Source: Deltaproteobacteria bacterium
GTDB lineage: Bacteria > Bdellovibrionota_C > UBA2361 > OMII01
Direction: 5' to 3'
DNA length: 49,133 bases
Assembly (NCBI GenBank): GCA_947488865.1
Contig: CANLCB010000004.1
Coordinates: 1 to 49,133, forward strand
The notes below the pieces were generated by a model. That model did no database searches. It was given only the letters and a program-made list of their open reading frames with translations, and had not been told where the DNA came from. A program made the position numbers and the translations under genes. Shown here piece by piece: positions 8,622 to 16,940 of the stretch (positions are counted from its first letter, which is position 1; each line of letters opens with the position of its first letter).

Positions 8622-10163
8622 CTATCGTTTTCCTCCCAGAGGTGAGCTTGGCTTTACTTGCGCGCCGAAGGTTATCTCTTGAGGAGACTCTCCGAGATGT
8701 ATGCCATCCGCCTTCAGCTGCTCATCGAAATTGCTGGTCCAAGAGTCAACTCGCCACACCGGTCGAGCCCCCTGCTTCATCAGTGTGAACATTGGTCGGA
8801 TTTGAATGGTACCTTCGACGAAATGCCCAACCTCTATGATTTCGGCGATGCGCGGCTTACCCGTCGATTTTTCTCGGATGAGCCACACCACACAGTCAAC
8901 CGCGAGGGCGATCTGTTGTCGAATAATGTCTATCGCGACAGATTTTTGCGCTCGCCCAAGGAGGCTCTCTAGTCGTACAAGAGTTTCACGAGCGTTTCGC
9001 GCGTGGATTGTCGACATTCCGACGTGACCAGTTTGCGCGCTCTCAAGAAACGCCTCAGCCGCGAATGGAGTTCTCATCTCTCCCAGGATTACCCGAGTGG
9101 GGGTCATTCGCAGAGTAGTTTTAATGTGCTCTTGTAGAGTAACCTCGCCGACACCTTCCGCGTTAGCCGGTCGCGATACGAGAGACCGGAAGAACGGGTG
9201 GCTAAAATTCAACTCCGGAGTATCCTCTACCGCGACGATGGATTCGTCCGGTCCGAATTGGGTCGCAAGACATTTAATGAGGGTGGTCTTTCCAGTTCCG
9301 GTCTCGCCCGCGATCATCATGGTCGCCAATCCGCTACGCACGAGACACGCTAGGTAATTTACGATCAGCGGCGGCGCCACTTGATAGGATACGATATTCT
9401 CGAGAGCCACCTCCGACATTCGGGGAACTCGAATACAGAGGAGTGGTCCACGTTGACCGCATACACTTTCGTGCACCGCGCAAATTCGTGTCCCATTCGG
9501 GAACGAAGCGTCTACAGTGTGCTGTTGCGTCGTCAATGATTTTCCCAAGCGAAGCAACAACCGATCAAGAAAGGTCACATAGGCTTGATGATTCGGCCAG
9601 CTTAATCCAGTCGCCTCACTTACCTTACCACGTTGTAGTACGACCGATTTGTAATCATAGACGTGAATGTCTGTGACTTCTCGGTTGTCGACGAGCGGCT
9701 GTAGCACTCCCCATCCGATCAGGTCCTTCTGCAAAGAGATGATGATATTCGCTCTCTCGATATCATCAATGTTCTCTCCACGTTTCTTGAGAACTTTATC
9801 CACAGCTTGAGCGATGACACGCTCAGTGGTCGCCTGATTTGTCATTTGCTGCTGCAGCGCTGGGTCGCTACCAAGCTCTCGACGCACCTCTCGCATCACC
9901 GTGGACGCCGCTGGAGAGAGTTCTCCGCTTTTGGCGACTTGCGCTCGAGGCACGGGCTTAGTCACCTCCGCCTGCTTCTGTGTCATTTCGCCCGGCTGCC
10001 GGACCAACGGAGCTTGCTCCGAGCCGGGGTCCGGCGATGGAAGAGCGTCGTGCTTTTGAGTGAGTTCCTGTATGACAGCACGAGACGGCAACCTGGTCTG
10101 GGTGCCACGGGTGGAGAAGAGCCCTAACAAGCCCTCTTTATTGTCTTTGTCCGAACCAGACAT
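8622..10163 (-). CDS. tadA: TadA/CpaF secretion ATPase
   Basis: This is a 513-residue hexameric-type secretion ATPase of the VirB11/CpaF branch. An N-terminal extension of about 110 residues, rich in charge and proline, precedes the conserved helical N-domain (110-170) and the ATPase core. The Walker A motif GETGTGKTT is at 286-294, the Asp-box (VEDTPEL) at 312-318, the Walker B region (RVILGEMR) at 357-364, and the conserved STIHA at 384-388. It powers Flp pilin assembly from the cytoplasm. AGAGGA lies just before the ATG. A 236-base gap with no gene separates it from cpaB upstream, so a second promoter is possible there. Confidence 0.96.
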   Translation of the reverse strand: MSGSDKDNKEGLLGLFSTRGTQTRLPSRAVIQELTQKHDALPSPDPGSEQAPLVRQPGEMTQKQAEVTKPVPRAQVAKSGELSPAASTVMREVRRELGSDPALQQQMTNQATTERVIAQAVDKVLKKRGENIDDIERANIIISLQKDLIGWGVLQPLVDNREVTDIHVYDYKSVVLQRGKVSEATGLSWPNHQAYVTFLDRLLLRLGKSLTTQQHTVDASFPNGTRICAVHESVCGQRGPLLCIRVPRMSEVALENIVSYQVAPPLIVNYLACLVRSGLATMMIAGETGTGKTTLIKCLATQFGPDESIVAVEDTPELNFSHPFFRSLVSRPANAEGVGEVTLQEHIKTTLRMTPTRVILGEMRTPFAAEAFLESAQTGHVGMSTIHARNARETLVRLESLLGRAQKSVAIDIIRQQIALAVDCVVWLIREKSTGKPRIAEIIEVGHFVEGTIQIRPMFTLMKQGARPVWRVDSWTSNFDEQLKADGIHLGESPQEITFGAQVKPSSPLGGKR

Positions 10164-10399
10164 TCCTCTGCCCCCTTAGATAGGTGTTCCCAGTTGGACA
10201 ATCGGCCTGATTACGTTTCCGGATAAGAGATTTGCGCTAAAAAGGGCGTAAAATAACAGTGGTTTAAGAACTAAGTCGTGGGATTGGCGGCCTGATAATA
10301 GGTCAAGGGCTCCTCAAACACTAGGCTGACCACAAAGTTTCGATTCAGTGAGCCAACAGTATCGTGAACGTGCGGGATACCCCCCCCCAACAACACGTT

Positions 10400-11275
10400 T
10401 TAGTCCTTTGTATCGAGAGATTCCTGAGGAACCAGTTTTCCGTCGATTATGGCGAAAACCCGGCTCCCAACTTTAACGGTGCCTTCGCGCCCCGGAACAG
10501 GCGTCCCTTGGCGGGATGGGATGCCAAAAACAGCGTCTATCGAGACGGTGGTGCTCTCAGCAGACTCAACCGTCTCCTCGTCACCTCGCAAGGAGAGGCT
10601 CATCTGACCAGCGGTAGAAGCGAGCTGAATCTTAGCGGCCTCCTCCACAGTTACCATGATGGTAATAGTCGTAATATCACCTTTCCCTTTCGCCGCGGCT
10701 ATCTGCCCTGCCGACAACACCTTAGCGTTCTGCACGACCATCGTGATGACCGGTTTTCCATTCAGCTGGGACGCTAACATTACGTCAACCTTCGCTCCCG
10801 CTCGTACCCAGCCTTCGACATTCGACACATCATCGACCGCTATGGATACCGCCCGAAATCCATCGGGAATATTTGCCTGTATTTCATTGATGGGAGCCTT
10901 CGATGTCATGTACTCCGCAAGGAGGGGCTGTCCAGCGGCGATAAATGAAGCAGCATAGGCCCCTCGAAGTTTGTCGAAGGATGTAATCAAAGTGGTAGTT
11001 CCGACAGCAATGGCGCGGGTTTCTTTGCGAAATTTCGACGGGTCAAGAGCAGCTCCCGCTTCTATCTTCTCTGCCGCCACGAGGCAGTCAACCATGTTGA
11101 TAGAGGGAGGCGCGGGTGTCGGCACGACTTGCGGCTCGATCAAGGGGGGCTCTGAACGCAAAAGAAGTGCAGAGGCGCCAATAACGAGTACGAGAAAAGA
11201 ACCTAGAGCTACTATCGTCGGTGAAATGGACGATTTTGATCGCACTGTCGTTCGGCTGTTTCGTGCCGTTGGCAT
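10400..11275 (-). CDS. cpaB: CpaB/RcpC Flp pilus assembly protein
   Basis: The 291-residue protein has one N-terminal membrane segment (about 22-40), a short proline-rich spacer, an SAF-type domain (about 62-125, starting CLVAAEKIEAGAAL) and the RcpC/CpaB domain (about 138-240, with GFRAVSIAVDDVSNVEGWVRAG). CpaB/RcpC is a periplasmic, membrane-anchored part of the Tad machine thought to work with the outer-membrane secretin CpaC/RcpA. The secretin gene is usually next to cpaB but is missing here. It lies 64 bases after the third pilin gene. Confidence 0.93.
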   Translation of the reverse strand: MPTARNSRTTVRSKSSISPTIVALGSFLVLVIGASALLLRSEPPLIEPQVVPTPAPPSINMVDCLVAAEKIEAGAALDPSKFRKETRAIAVGTTTLITSFDKLRGAYAASFIAAGQPLLAEYMTSKAPINEIQANIPDGFRAVSIAVDDVSNVEGWVRAGAKVDVMLASQLNGKPVITMVVQNAKVLSAGQIAAAKGKGDITTITIMVTVEEAAKIQLASTAGQMSLSLRGDEETVESAESTTVSIDAVFGIPSRQGTPVPGREGTVKVGSRVFAIIDGKLVPQESLDTKD

Positions 11276-11339
11276 GCGCTTCCTTTACATTTGTTACGCA
11301 CGAGGCGTAACGGGTTCCGACCGAACGAGTCCTGGCACT

Positions 11340-11501
11340 CTATTTGATGGTATTGCTGAAATTGGTGAGCTTTGTGGTGATGCCTACACCCATGCTTTTT
11401 GTCGCCGCTAGCGTCAATAGTGCCAAAAAGGCGATTAGAATCGCGTATTCCACTATGGAATTGCCCTTTTCGGTTCGCTCTTTATCACTCGCGGTTAACA
11501 A
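11340..11501 (-). CDS. Divergent Flp-type pilin with TTG start
   Basis: This 53-residue gene is easily missed. It begins with TTG at 11501, nine bases after a perfect AAGGA; no ATG is available in frame. The product has a 13-residue leader ending in EKG, then NSIVEYAILIAFLALL. This is the class IV Flp prepilin pattern, with cleavage after glycine and the invariant E-Y five and six residues on. The hydrophobic core and the polar tail (TKLTNFSNTIK) match the two pilins upstream in layout, but few residues are shared. It could be a minor or tip pilin. It sits between the major pilins and cpaB on the same strand. Confidence 0.82.
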   Translation of the reverse strand: MLTASDKERTEKGNSIVEYAILIAFLALLTLAATKSMGVGITTKLTNFSNTIK

Positions 11502-11589
11502 AACCCAATATCCTTCAACAAACCAGGTGTCGAAGCTTGCCTCGACACCTACGTACGGTTTGGAAATTAACGAATCAGTCGCTAACTTC

Positions 11590-11766
11590 TTATTTGATAG
11601 CGGTGTTAATAGCGGTGAACTGATTGTTCACCTTAGTTCCCAAGGCGCCTACCGCAGAAATCGCGACAACCGCAATCAAGGCCACCAGGAGAGCGTACTC
11701 CACGAGGGACGCGCCCTTCTCTTGACTGTGTTGGGCTTCAGCTACTTTATTATTTACATTGTCCAT
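11590..11766 (-). CDS. flp: Flp-type major pilin, copy 2
   Basis: The 58-residue prepilin starts at the ATG at 11766, preceded by GGAG. The leader ends QEKG, and the mature protein begins ASLVEYALLVALIAVV, with the glycine-cleavage site and the Glu-Tyr pair of Flp pilins. The mature sequence is nearly the same as copy 1, with a few substitutions (SAVGALGTKVNNQF against TAVGTLGTKVSSQF), while the leaders differ. The gene begins 31 bases after copy 1, a tandem duplication. Processing needs a TadV/CpaA-type prepilin peptidase, which is not in this window. Confidence 0.96.
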   Translation of the reverse strand: MDNVNNKVAEAQHSQEKGASLVEYALLVALIAVVAISAVGALGTKVNNQFTAINTAIK

Positions 11767-11797
11767 TGTATCTCCGTATAACTCAGTGGGTAACTTA

Positions 11798-11974
11798 TTA
11801 TTTGAGCTGGCCCTGAATCGCATTGAACTGAGAGCTCACCTTAGTTCCCAAAGTGCCCACAGCGGTAATTGCCACAACCGCGATCAACGCGACCAACAGA
11901 GCGTACTCCACGAGGGATGCGCCCTTCTCGTTTAGGCCCTTAACGTCAATTTTTTGACTATCTATATAATCCAT
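11798..11974 (-). CDS. flp: Flp-type major pilin, copy 1
   Basis: The 58-residue prepilin starts at ATG 11974, preceded by GGAG. A longer reading frame to 12112 has no pilin-like sequence upstream and is not used. The leader MDYIDSQKIDVKGLNEKG is hydrophilic. The mature part starts ASLVEYALLVAL and ends GTKVSSQFNAIQGQLK. It is the first pilin of the tandem set and has a 182-base leader region after cpaE. That region probably holds a pilin promoter or control site, although no clear sigma-54 (GG-N10-GC) or sigma-70 signature is visible. Confidence 0.96.
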   Translation of the reverse strand: MDYIDSQKIDVKGLNEKGASLVEYALLVALIAVVAITAVGTLGTKVSSQFNAIQGQLK

Positions 11975-12156
11975 GTTGTCTCCGTTATTAAAAAACCATT
12001 TCGACTCTTTGTCGTCTCCCCCACAAGACCAACTTCGCTGGTAGAGGCGTTTAACAAGATTCGCAAATCCCCAGTAAATGTTAACTGGGCGATCAGGTCG
12101 GCACAAGAACATTTTTCATCCCCTCAACCTCACAACCTACGTAGTCAGTAAATCCC

Positions 12157-13443
12157 CTAGCTGTGCGCTCCCTCAGACTTCTTAGAAAAGATCCGCTGAA
12201 ACCAACGGGGAGCTGACATTGAGGTCTTCTCGCCTGACTCATCAAGCGCACCCCCAGCATTGTCAATCGAACCGGTACTCACATCCCCCAGCAGCCCCAA
12301 CTCTCGCGATATTTGCTCTAATACCTGCCGAATTTGCTTATTGCCCATACTGTAAAGGGTCTTTCCTCTGCCCGGCCAAAGTGACGCTTTGGGATCTCGA
12401 GGGATTGCTGGCAGACGCCACGGCGCCGATCCAAGCTTGTGCGCGGGCTCCAGCTCCGCGGCCATCTCCTGGACACTCATGAGGGCGCCCGAGGCCGGAT
12501 TAACGACGAAGGTTATGCGCTCTGGATTTCCCACAACAGACTTCACAAACGAGAGAAAGCGATCGAGGGCCGTCAATCCCAAAACGGTGTCATCAATAAC
12601 GACAAGCACCGCGTCGGCGATGCGAACAAGAGCGCCAGTCGCGGGCCCAAGTCGACCAGCGGTATCGATGAGAACAACATCATTATCCGCTCGAGAAACT
12701 TCGGCGATTCGCTGCGCGATGGCCATTCCGTCCGTGTGGCACACGAGGTCCATAGCGTCAGCGAACCGTTCGGGGGTCGTGAGCAACCCAACGTCCTGAC
12801 CAATCGGAATGAGCGCGTTGCGCAGCGTATCTCGATCTATTTCCTGCGCACCAGTCATCCACGCGCTCACAACTTTTTCCTCGGGGCCGTACGCGTTGAG
12901 CCCTCGACTCAAGTCTCGAGTTTCGACATCCAGATCCCACAGCATCGTACGGCGACCATACTCACTGCACACATCGGCGAGCGCCGCGGCGATCGAAGTC
13001 GCGCCAACTCCCCCTTTCGCGTGCGTCACCACAACGATCTTCCCTTCATGAGTCCTACCGTCTCGACGAAACTCGGTGTTAATCGCCACCAACTCCTGAA
13101 GGAAGTCCAGCGGAGTCGCGCTGTCGGGGAATACCTTTCGAACTCCTGCGGAATGCGCGAGTCGAAACGCTCCTCCACCGTAGGCACTGTCCGATACAAA
13201 CATGATCATTTGAGCCCATGGCGCAAGCGAGCTCGCCTGCCGCGCTATCGCGATTGCGGTATCTCCAAGGCCAGATCCGACGACGATAACATCGACATCG
13301 GCAACTCGTTGGGCAAAGTCTTTATCGCTTGCCAATTTAACCTTAAGGTCAAGCATCTCCAAATCGCCCCGACTAAACGACTTTATTCGTTTAGCGCAGA
13401 GCGCCTGAGCTTCGGTCGTCTTATCTACTATGAGCAATTTCAT
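12157..13443 (-). CDS. cpaE: TadZ/CpaE-like ParA-family ATPase-fold protein
   Basis: The 428-residue protein has a receiver-like N-terminal domain (about 1-115, starting KLLIVDKTTEA) and a MinD/ParA-type domain from 134. The deviant P-loop reads KGGVGATS (143-150), so the usual lysine before the threonine is an alanine. This is common in CpaE/TadZ proteins, which often bind ATP weakly or act as dimeric localisation factors. Later motifs (WDLDVETRDLSRGL, VLIDTAGRLGP) follow ParA. TadZ positions the Tad machine, commonly at a pole. The gene is 12 bases after the kinase gene, so kinase and localisation factor are probably made together. Confidence 0.92.
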   Translation of the reverse strand: MKLLIVDKTTEAQALCAKRIKSFSRGDLEMLDLKVKLASDKDFAQRVADVDVIVVGSGLGDTAIAIARQASSLAPWAQMIMFVSDSAYGGGAFRLAHSAGVRKVFPDSATPLDFLQELVAINTEFRRDGRTHEGKIVVVTHAKGGVGATSIAAALADVCSEYGRRTMLWDLDVETRDLSRGLNAYGPEEKVVSAWMTGAQEIDRDTLRNALIPIGQDVGLLTTPERFADAMDLVCHTDGMAIAQRIAEVSRADNDVVLIDTAGRLGPATGALVRIADAVLVVIDDTVLGLTALDRFLSFVKSVVGNPERITFVVNPASGALMSVQEMAAELEPAHKLGSAPWRLPAIPRDPKASLWPGRGKTLYSMGNKQIRQVLEQISRELGLLGDVSTGSIDNAGGALDESGEKTSMSAPRWFQRIFSKKSEGAHS

Positions 13444-13455
13444 GACACTTTTCTT

Positions 13456-14922
13456 TTAAAAATGAAGTTTCGCTAGCAATGACGGAGCAAACAGTTTCAA
13501 AAACATAAAGCCACACCCTATCCCTACCGCAGCCGCTATTCCCAACGCGAGCATGTCGCCAAAAATCGCCTTAGTACCCGAATTCTGTCGGGGGCGACCT
13601 TGATGTCGCTTGTCGCGATATCCGTGACGAGTTGGTAGCCCAGAAGGACTTCTCCACGACTCGGATACTACATCACCAGCGGAACCAAGTGTCGGTCTCG
13701 ATGGGCCACTCGAAGGTCGTGACTCCATGTCTGTTTCCACCGCGTAATCCACAAACGAGGCGCTCAAAATTTCAGTCGCTGGGGACGTCACGTCCTCGAC
13801 AACTCGCCTCTCCGAAATATCGAAATCCGCGATATCATCGTCTGGCATGGAGTTTCGTCGCGCTTTCTCGCTTCCGCCGGCGACCATTACTTCCGCGGAG
13901 CGAACGGCGCTATTCACTCGACCACTCTTTCCACTGTTTTTCGGCTCCACCGAGCCGGCGGCTTTCTGCGTAGGCTCTTCCTCGAACTTAAAGACCGGTC
14001 CCTTACGCTGGGACTGCCCTAATTGATTCGGCACAACAGCAGCTCCACCCGAGGCGCCCGCGATACCCAATTTAGCCGCGAGAGTTTGCAGGTCGTAAAA
14101 CATTTCAATCGACGCCTGATACCTGTTCTCCGGATCTCGCTGCATAGCTTTCAAAATTATCGCGTCCAACTCAGCAGGACAGTCAGGTCGCAGCTTGCTT
14201 GGTGGCTCAGGATCGGTCTTAAGGCGCTTCGTCATGGTGGCGTAAACGCTTTCTCCACGAAACGGAGGCTCTCCAGTAACCATTTCGTACGCAAGTATAC
14301 CGAGGGCGTATATATCCGACCTCCAATCAACCTGCGATTTCAGCATGTACTCGGGAGCGACATAATCAATGGTACCGACCACCCCGCCGTGCTCGGTGAG
14401 CTTTGGACCGTGCCTGTTCCGAGCAATTCCGAAATCCGCGATTTTAACATTCCCTTCTTTAGTAAGTAGGATGTTCTCAGGCTTTAAATCTCGATGAACT
14501 ATGTCGGCGTCATGAATAGCTTGGCATCCTGCCGCCATCTGCGCCAACAGACGGACAATTTCGGCGATCGGCATTCGCTCATCACTCGACAACCTCTCCG
14601 CTAAATCACCACCCCCCACATACTCCATGGTATAGGCGACCAGATCTCTATCGGTGAGATACTCGTACGCGCGAACCACATTAGGATGGGAAACTCCATA
14701 CGACGCTAAGATCTCGTTTTTGAAGCGCGCTGAGGACACTTTGTCCTCAGCCACCTCAGGAAACAGAACCTTTACCGCGACTATCTGCCCTTGAAGCTCT
14801 CGATGCCGGCAAGCGTACACCAGTCCCATGCTGCCTTTGCCGAGGCATTTGACTACCTCATACTTTCCTCCTAGCACCGTACCGGGCTGGAGAGTAATCG
14901 AATGTTCTTCCGACATGCTCAT
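13456..14922 (-). CDS. Hanks-type Ser/Thr protein kinase with C-terminal membrane anchor
   Basis: A complete kinase domain covers residues 21-285: glycine loop GKGSMGLV (28-35), VAVK with Lys51, helix-C Glu70, catalytic loop HRDLKPEN (143-150), DFG (163-165) and APE (189-191). A linker of about 150 residues rich in Ser, Arg and Lys follows. A single membrane segment (about 458-477) ends the 488-residue protein with only a short tail outside. It is an active-looking PknB-like kinase without extracellular PASTA or sensor domains. Its place between the FHA gene and cpaE, 15 and 12 bases apart, suggests that it phosphorylates the FHA partner or Tad components. Confidence 0.95.
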   Translation of the reverse strand: MSMSEEHSITLQPGTVLGGKYEVVKCLGKGSMGLVYACRHRELQGQIVAVKVLFPEVAEDKVSSARFKNEILASYGVSHPNVVRAYEYLTDRDLVAYTMEYVGGGDLAERLSSDERMPIAEIVRLLAQMAAGCQAIHDADIVHRDLKPENILLTKEGNVKIADFGIARNRHGPKLTEHGGVVGTIDYVAPEYMLKSQVDWRSDIYALGILAYEMVTGEPPFRGESVYATMTKRLKTDPEPPSKLRPDCPAELDAIILKAMQRDPENRYQASIEMFYDLQTLAAKLGIAGASGGAAVVPNQLGQSQRKGPVFKFEEEPTQKAAGSVEPKNSGKSGRVNSAVRSAEVMVAGGSEKARRNSMPDDDIADFDISERRVVEDVTSPATEILSASFVDYAVETDMESRPSSGPSRPTLGSAGDVVSESWRSPSGLPTRHGYRDKRHQGRPRQNSGTKAIFGDMLALGIAAAVGIGCGFMFLKLFAPSLLAKLHF

Positions 14923-14937
14923 GAATTACCTTGGCGC

Positions 14938-15957
14938 TTACGCCTCATCGACACCTAACAAGCACACGTGAAATTTTCTCTCTCCGAAGAAAATTATGTC
15001 GCCATGAGAAGCGTTCGCCTTATCACCTGAGAGAAACTCCTCCCCTTCCCCATTTGCGCGACGAATCCGCGTACCCGCCTCAGAGAGCTGATCGAGAACT
15101 TGCAACACACTGCCCTCCGAGACTCTCATGATCGCGTGCATAGGCGACACTGAAGCATCTGGAATGAGCAAACAACTACCGGACGCCTCTTTGTTACAAG
15201 AGATAATCAATCGCCCCGGTCGTAGCTCTACATATGAGCCGTTCGGATTGTGATCAAAAGATATAAGAAACCCTATCAAACGCCCCTCGCTCTTCCAAAA
15301 GATCTGTTCATGCGATGATGTCATAGCGACCTCCTTTTTGGGCTCACGACTCTCGAAAGTTTCTTTTACGGGCACCGGGACCTCCGATACCGCCGGCACC
15401 TCCTCATGCTGGACAGGAGTCGGCGCGACAAAAGCGCTCGGGCGCACAATCCTACCTACCGATACCGCCGCGGCCTTGGGAGGCTCCGGCTCACTGGCCC
15501 CGACGACATCCTCTTGAAAATCAAACGGATCACTATCCTCCGCTTGAGCCACCACCTCTGATTCGTTCGTCGGAGGCAACATAGCTTCGAGAGGCAAATC
15601 AAAGACATCATCAAGCGCCTCCATCGCGGTCGCGGACTCCGATGGCTGCTCCTCTTGTACATTCAGGTCCACGTATGGATCTTCGTAGGGCTCAACCGCT
15701 TGGAATGAGTCCGCCTCCTCTGGCTCGTCCTTTTCCCCACCAGGAAACGCATCCAACAAGGAATCTTCGATTCGTCGTCGAGCCTCTACATCCCCACTAG
15801 CTTTAGCCTCTCGGAGAGCCTTAAGGTCGGAACGAATTTGATGGGAGCGTCCGCCATCCACAACCATGGTGCGATTACGCGCTCGATTTGCCTGAGAGCT
15901 ATCACCATCGTCAGATAGTCTGAACAATCCTTTTTGAGAGCGGTTTTTATCTTCCAT
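14938..15957 (-). CDS. FHA-domain phosphothreonine-binding protein
   Basis: The 339 residues fall into a long acidic, low-complexity N-terminal region (1-215) and a C-terminal FHA domain (about 225-337). The domain holds GR at 248-249, the phosphopeptide-binding SPMH at 271-274, and a C-terminal strand FGERKFHVCLLG. The usual N-G-T/S loop is replaced by EAGT near 293-296. FHA domains bind phosphothreonine, and in type VI secretion a Fha protein links a kinase (PpkA) and phosphatase (PppA) to assembly. Here the FHA gene lies between a kinase and a PP2C gene with gaps of 11-15 bases. No membrane segment is present, so the protein is cytoplasmic. Confidence 0.88.
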   Translation of the reverse strand: MEDKNRSQKGLFRLSDDGDSSQANRARNRTMVVDGGRSHQIRSDLKALREAKASGDVEARRRIEDSLLDAFPGGEKDEPEEADSFQAVEPYEDPYVDLNVQEEQPSESATAMEALDDVFDLPLEAMLPPTNESEVVAQAEDSDPFDFQEDVVGASEPEPPKAAAVSVGRIVRPSAFVAPTPVQHEEVPAVSEVPVPVKETFESREPKKEVAMTSSHEQIFWKSEGRLIGFLISFDHNPNGSYVELRPGRLIISCNKEASGSCLLIPDASVSPMHAIMRVSEGSVLQVLDQLSEAGTRIRRANGEGEEFLSGDKANASHGDIIFFGERKFHVCLLGVDEA

Positions 15958-15968
15958 ACTTTTAATAC

Positions 15969-16940
15969 CTAGCTTTGCTTACTCTCGATAAACAGAAAGG
16001 CGGCGGCCGCTACACACGCGAAGATGACGCTCAACATCGAAACACACGCGATATGCAGAACAAAGGGCCACGGAGGCCTGTTAGCCGCGACGCGCTGACG
16101 CGTACGGGTCTTTAGCACTTGATCCCAGTCGGCCGGAGGCTCTCGCGAGACGACTCCATCGACCGGAATTATCATCACTGAGATGTTGTCGAATCCTCCC
16201 CGCGCGTTTGCCAACTCAACGAGCTTTTGACATGCTTCGTTTGGCGGGAAGAAGGTCACCATACTGGCGATCTCCTCGTCAGATACGAGTCCATACAAGC
16301 CATCTGAGCAGAGGAGCAGAATATCACTGTCCTGCCCGGCTCGAAGCGGCGACCGCCACAAGCGTTGCGCCGGAACGGAAAGCTCAACCTTCGTTCCCAG
16401 GCAATGCGTTAAAAGGTGAGCGTCGGGATGAGAGAGCGCCTCTTCTGGTTCAATTTGCCCCGCGTCAACCATTCTTTGCACGACGGTGTCGTCGACAGTG
16501 AGCTGTGAAATCTTCCCGTCGTGGATACAATACGCTCGAGAATCCCCAACGTGGGAAACGACCATCTCGATTCCGTCGATCATCGTGGCCACGACGGTAG
16601 TCCCCATGGATATAAATTTCTGGTTTTGCCTGCGCAGCACAACCGCTCGATTCCCCTCGTCGATCGCGCCTTGGAGGATTGCGCCGGGATCGGCGCATTC
16701 ATGCCCATCGATGAAGCGCTTCATGGCGTCAAGAGCAAGCTGCGCGGCAAACTCGCCGCCAGCGACTCCTCCCATCCCATCAAGCAGAATCCAAGCCGTC
16801 CCCGAGCGGCTTGCAATAACAGCAACTCGATCCTCATTCACCTCTCGCTCTCGACCAACGTCGGACACGTTCGCGTCGCCCCATAACGAATGAGGCGCGT
16901 TTTTAGAATTATGTGAGGTGCCTTCGAGAATCATCTTCAA
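15969..16940 (-). CDS. PP2C-family Ser/Thr phosphatase with C-terminal membrane segment
   Basis: The 323 residues contain the PP2C metal-binding and catalytic motifs: NED (35-37), LLDGMGG (52-58), SHVGDSRAY (129-137), CSDGLYGLV (211-219) and GGFDNISVMI (248-257). The protein ends in one membrane segment (about 291-318). It would remove phosphates from Ser/Thr targets of the co-encoded kinase near the inner membrane. It is the first gene of the Tad locus, so the promoter should be upstream of 16940. The AT-rich stretch near 17070-17120 is the best area to look, but no standard promoter with good spacing was found. Confidence 0.95.
   Translation of the reverse strand: MKMILEGTSHNSKNAPHSLWGDANVSDVGREREVNEDRVAVIASRSGTAWILLDGMGGVAGGEFAAQLALDAMKRFIDGHECADPGAILQGAIDEGNRAVVLRRQNQKFISMGTTVVATMIDGIEMVVSHVGDSRAYCIHDGKISQLTVDDTVVQRMVDAGQIEPEEALSHPDAHLLTHCLGTKVELSVPAQRLWRSPLRAGQDSDILLLCSDGLYGLVSDEEIASMVTFFPPNEACQKLVELANARGGFDNISVMIIPVDGVVSREPPADWDQVLKTRTRQRVAANRPPWPFVLHIACVSMLSVIFACVAAAAFLFIESKQS

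Noticed and set aside
12439-13476. 345-codon plus-strand open frame opposite cpaE
   Set aside because: It is fully antisense to the clear CpaE/TadZ gene, its translation resembles no protein, and open antisense frames are common in this codon usage.
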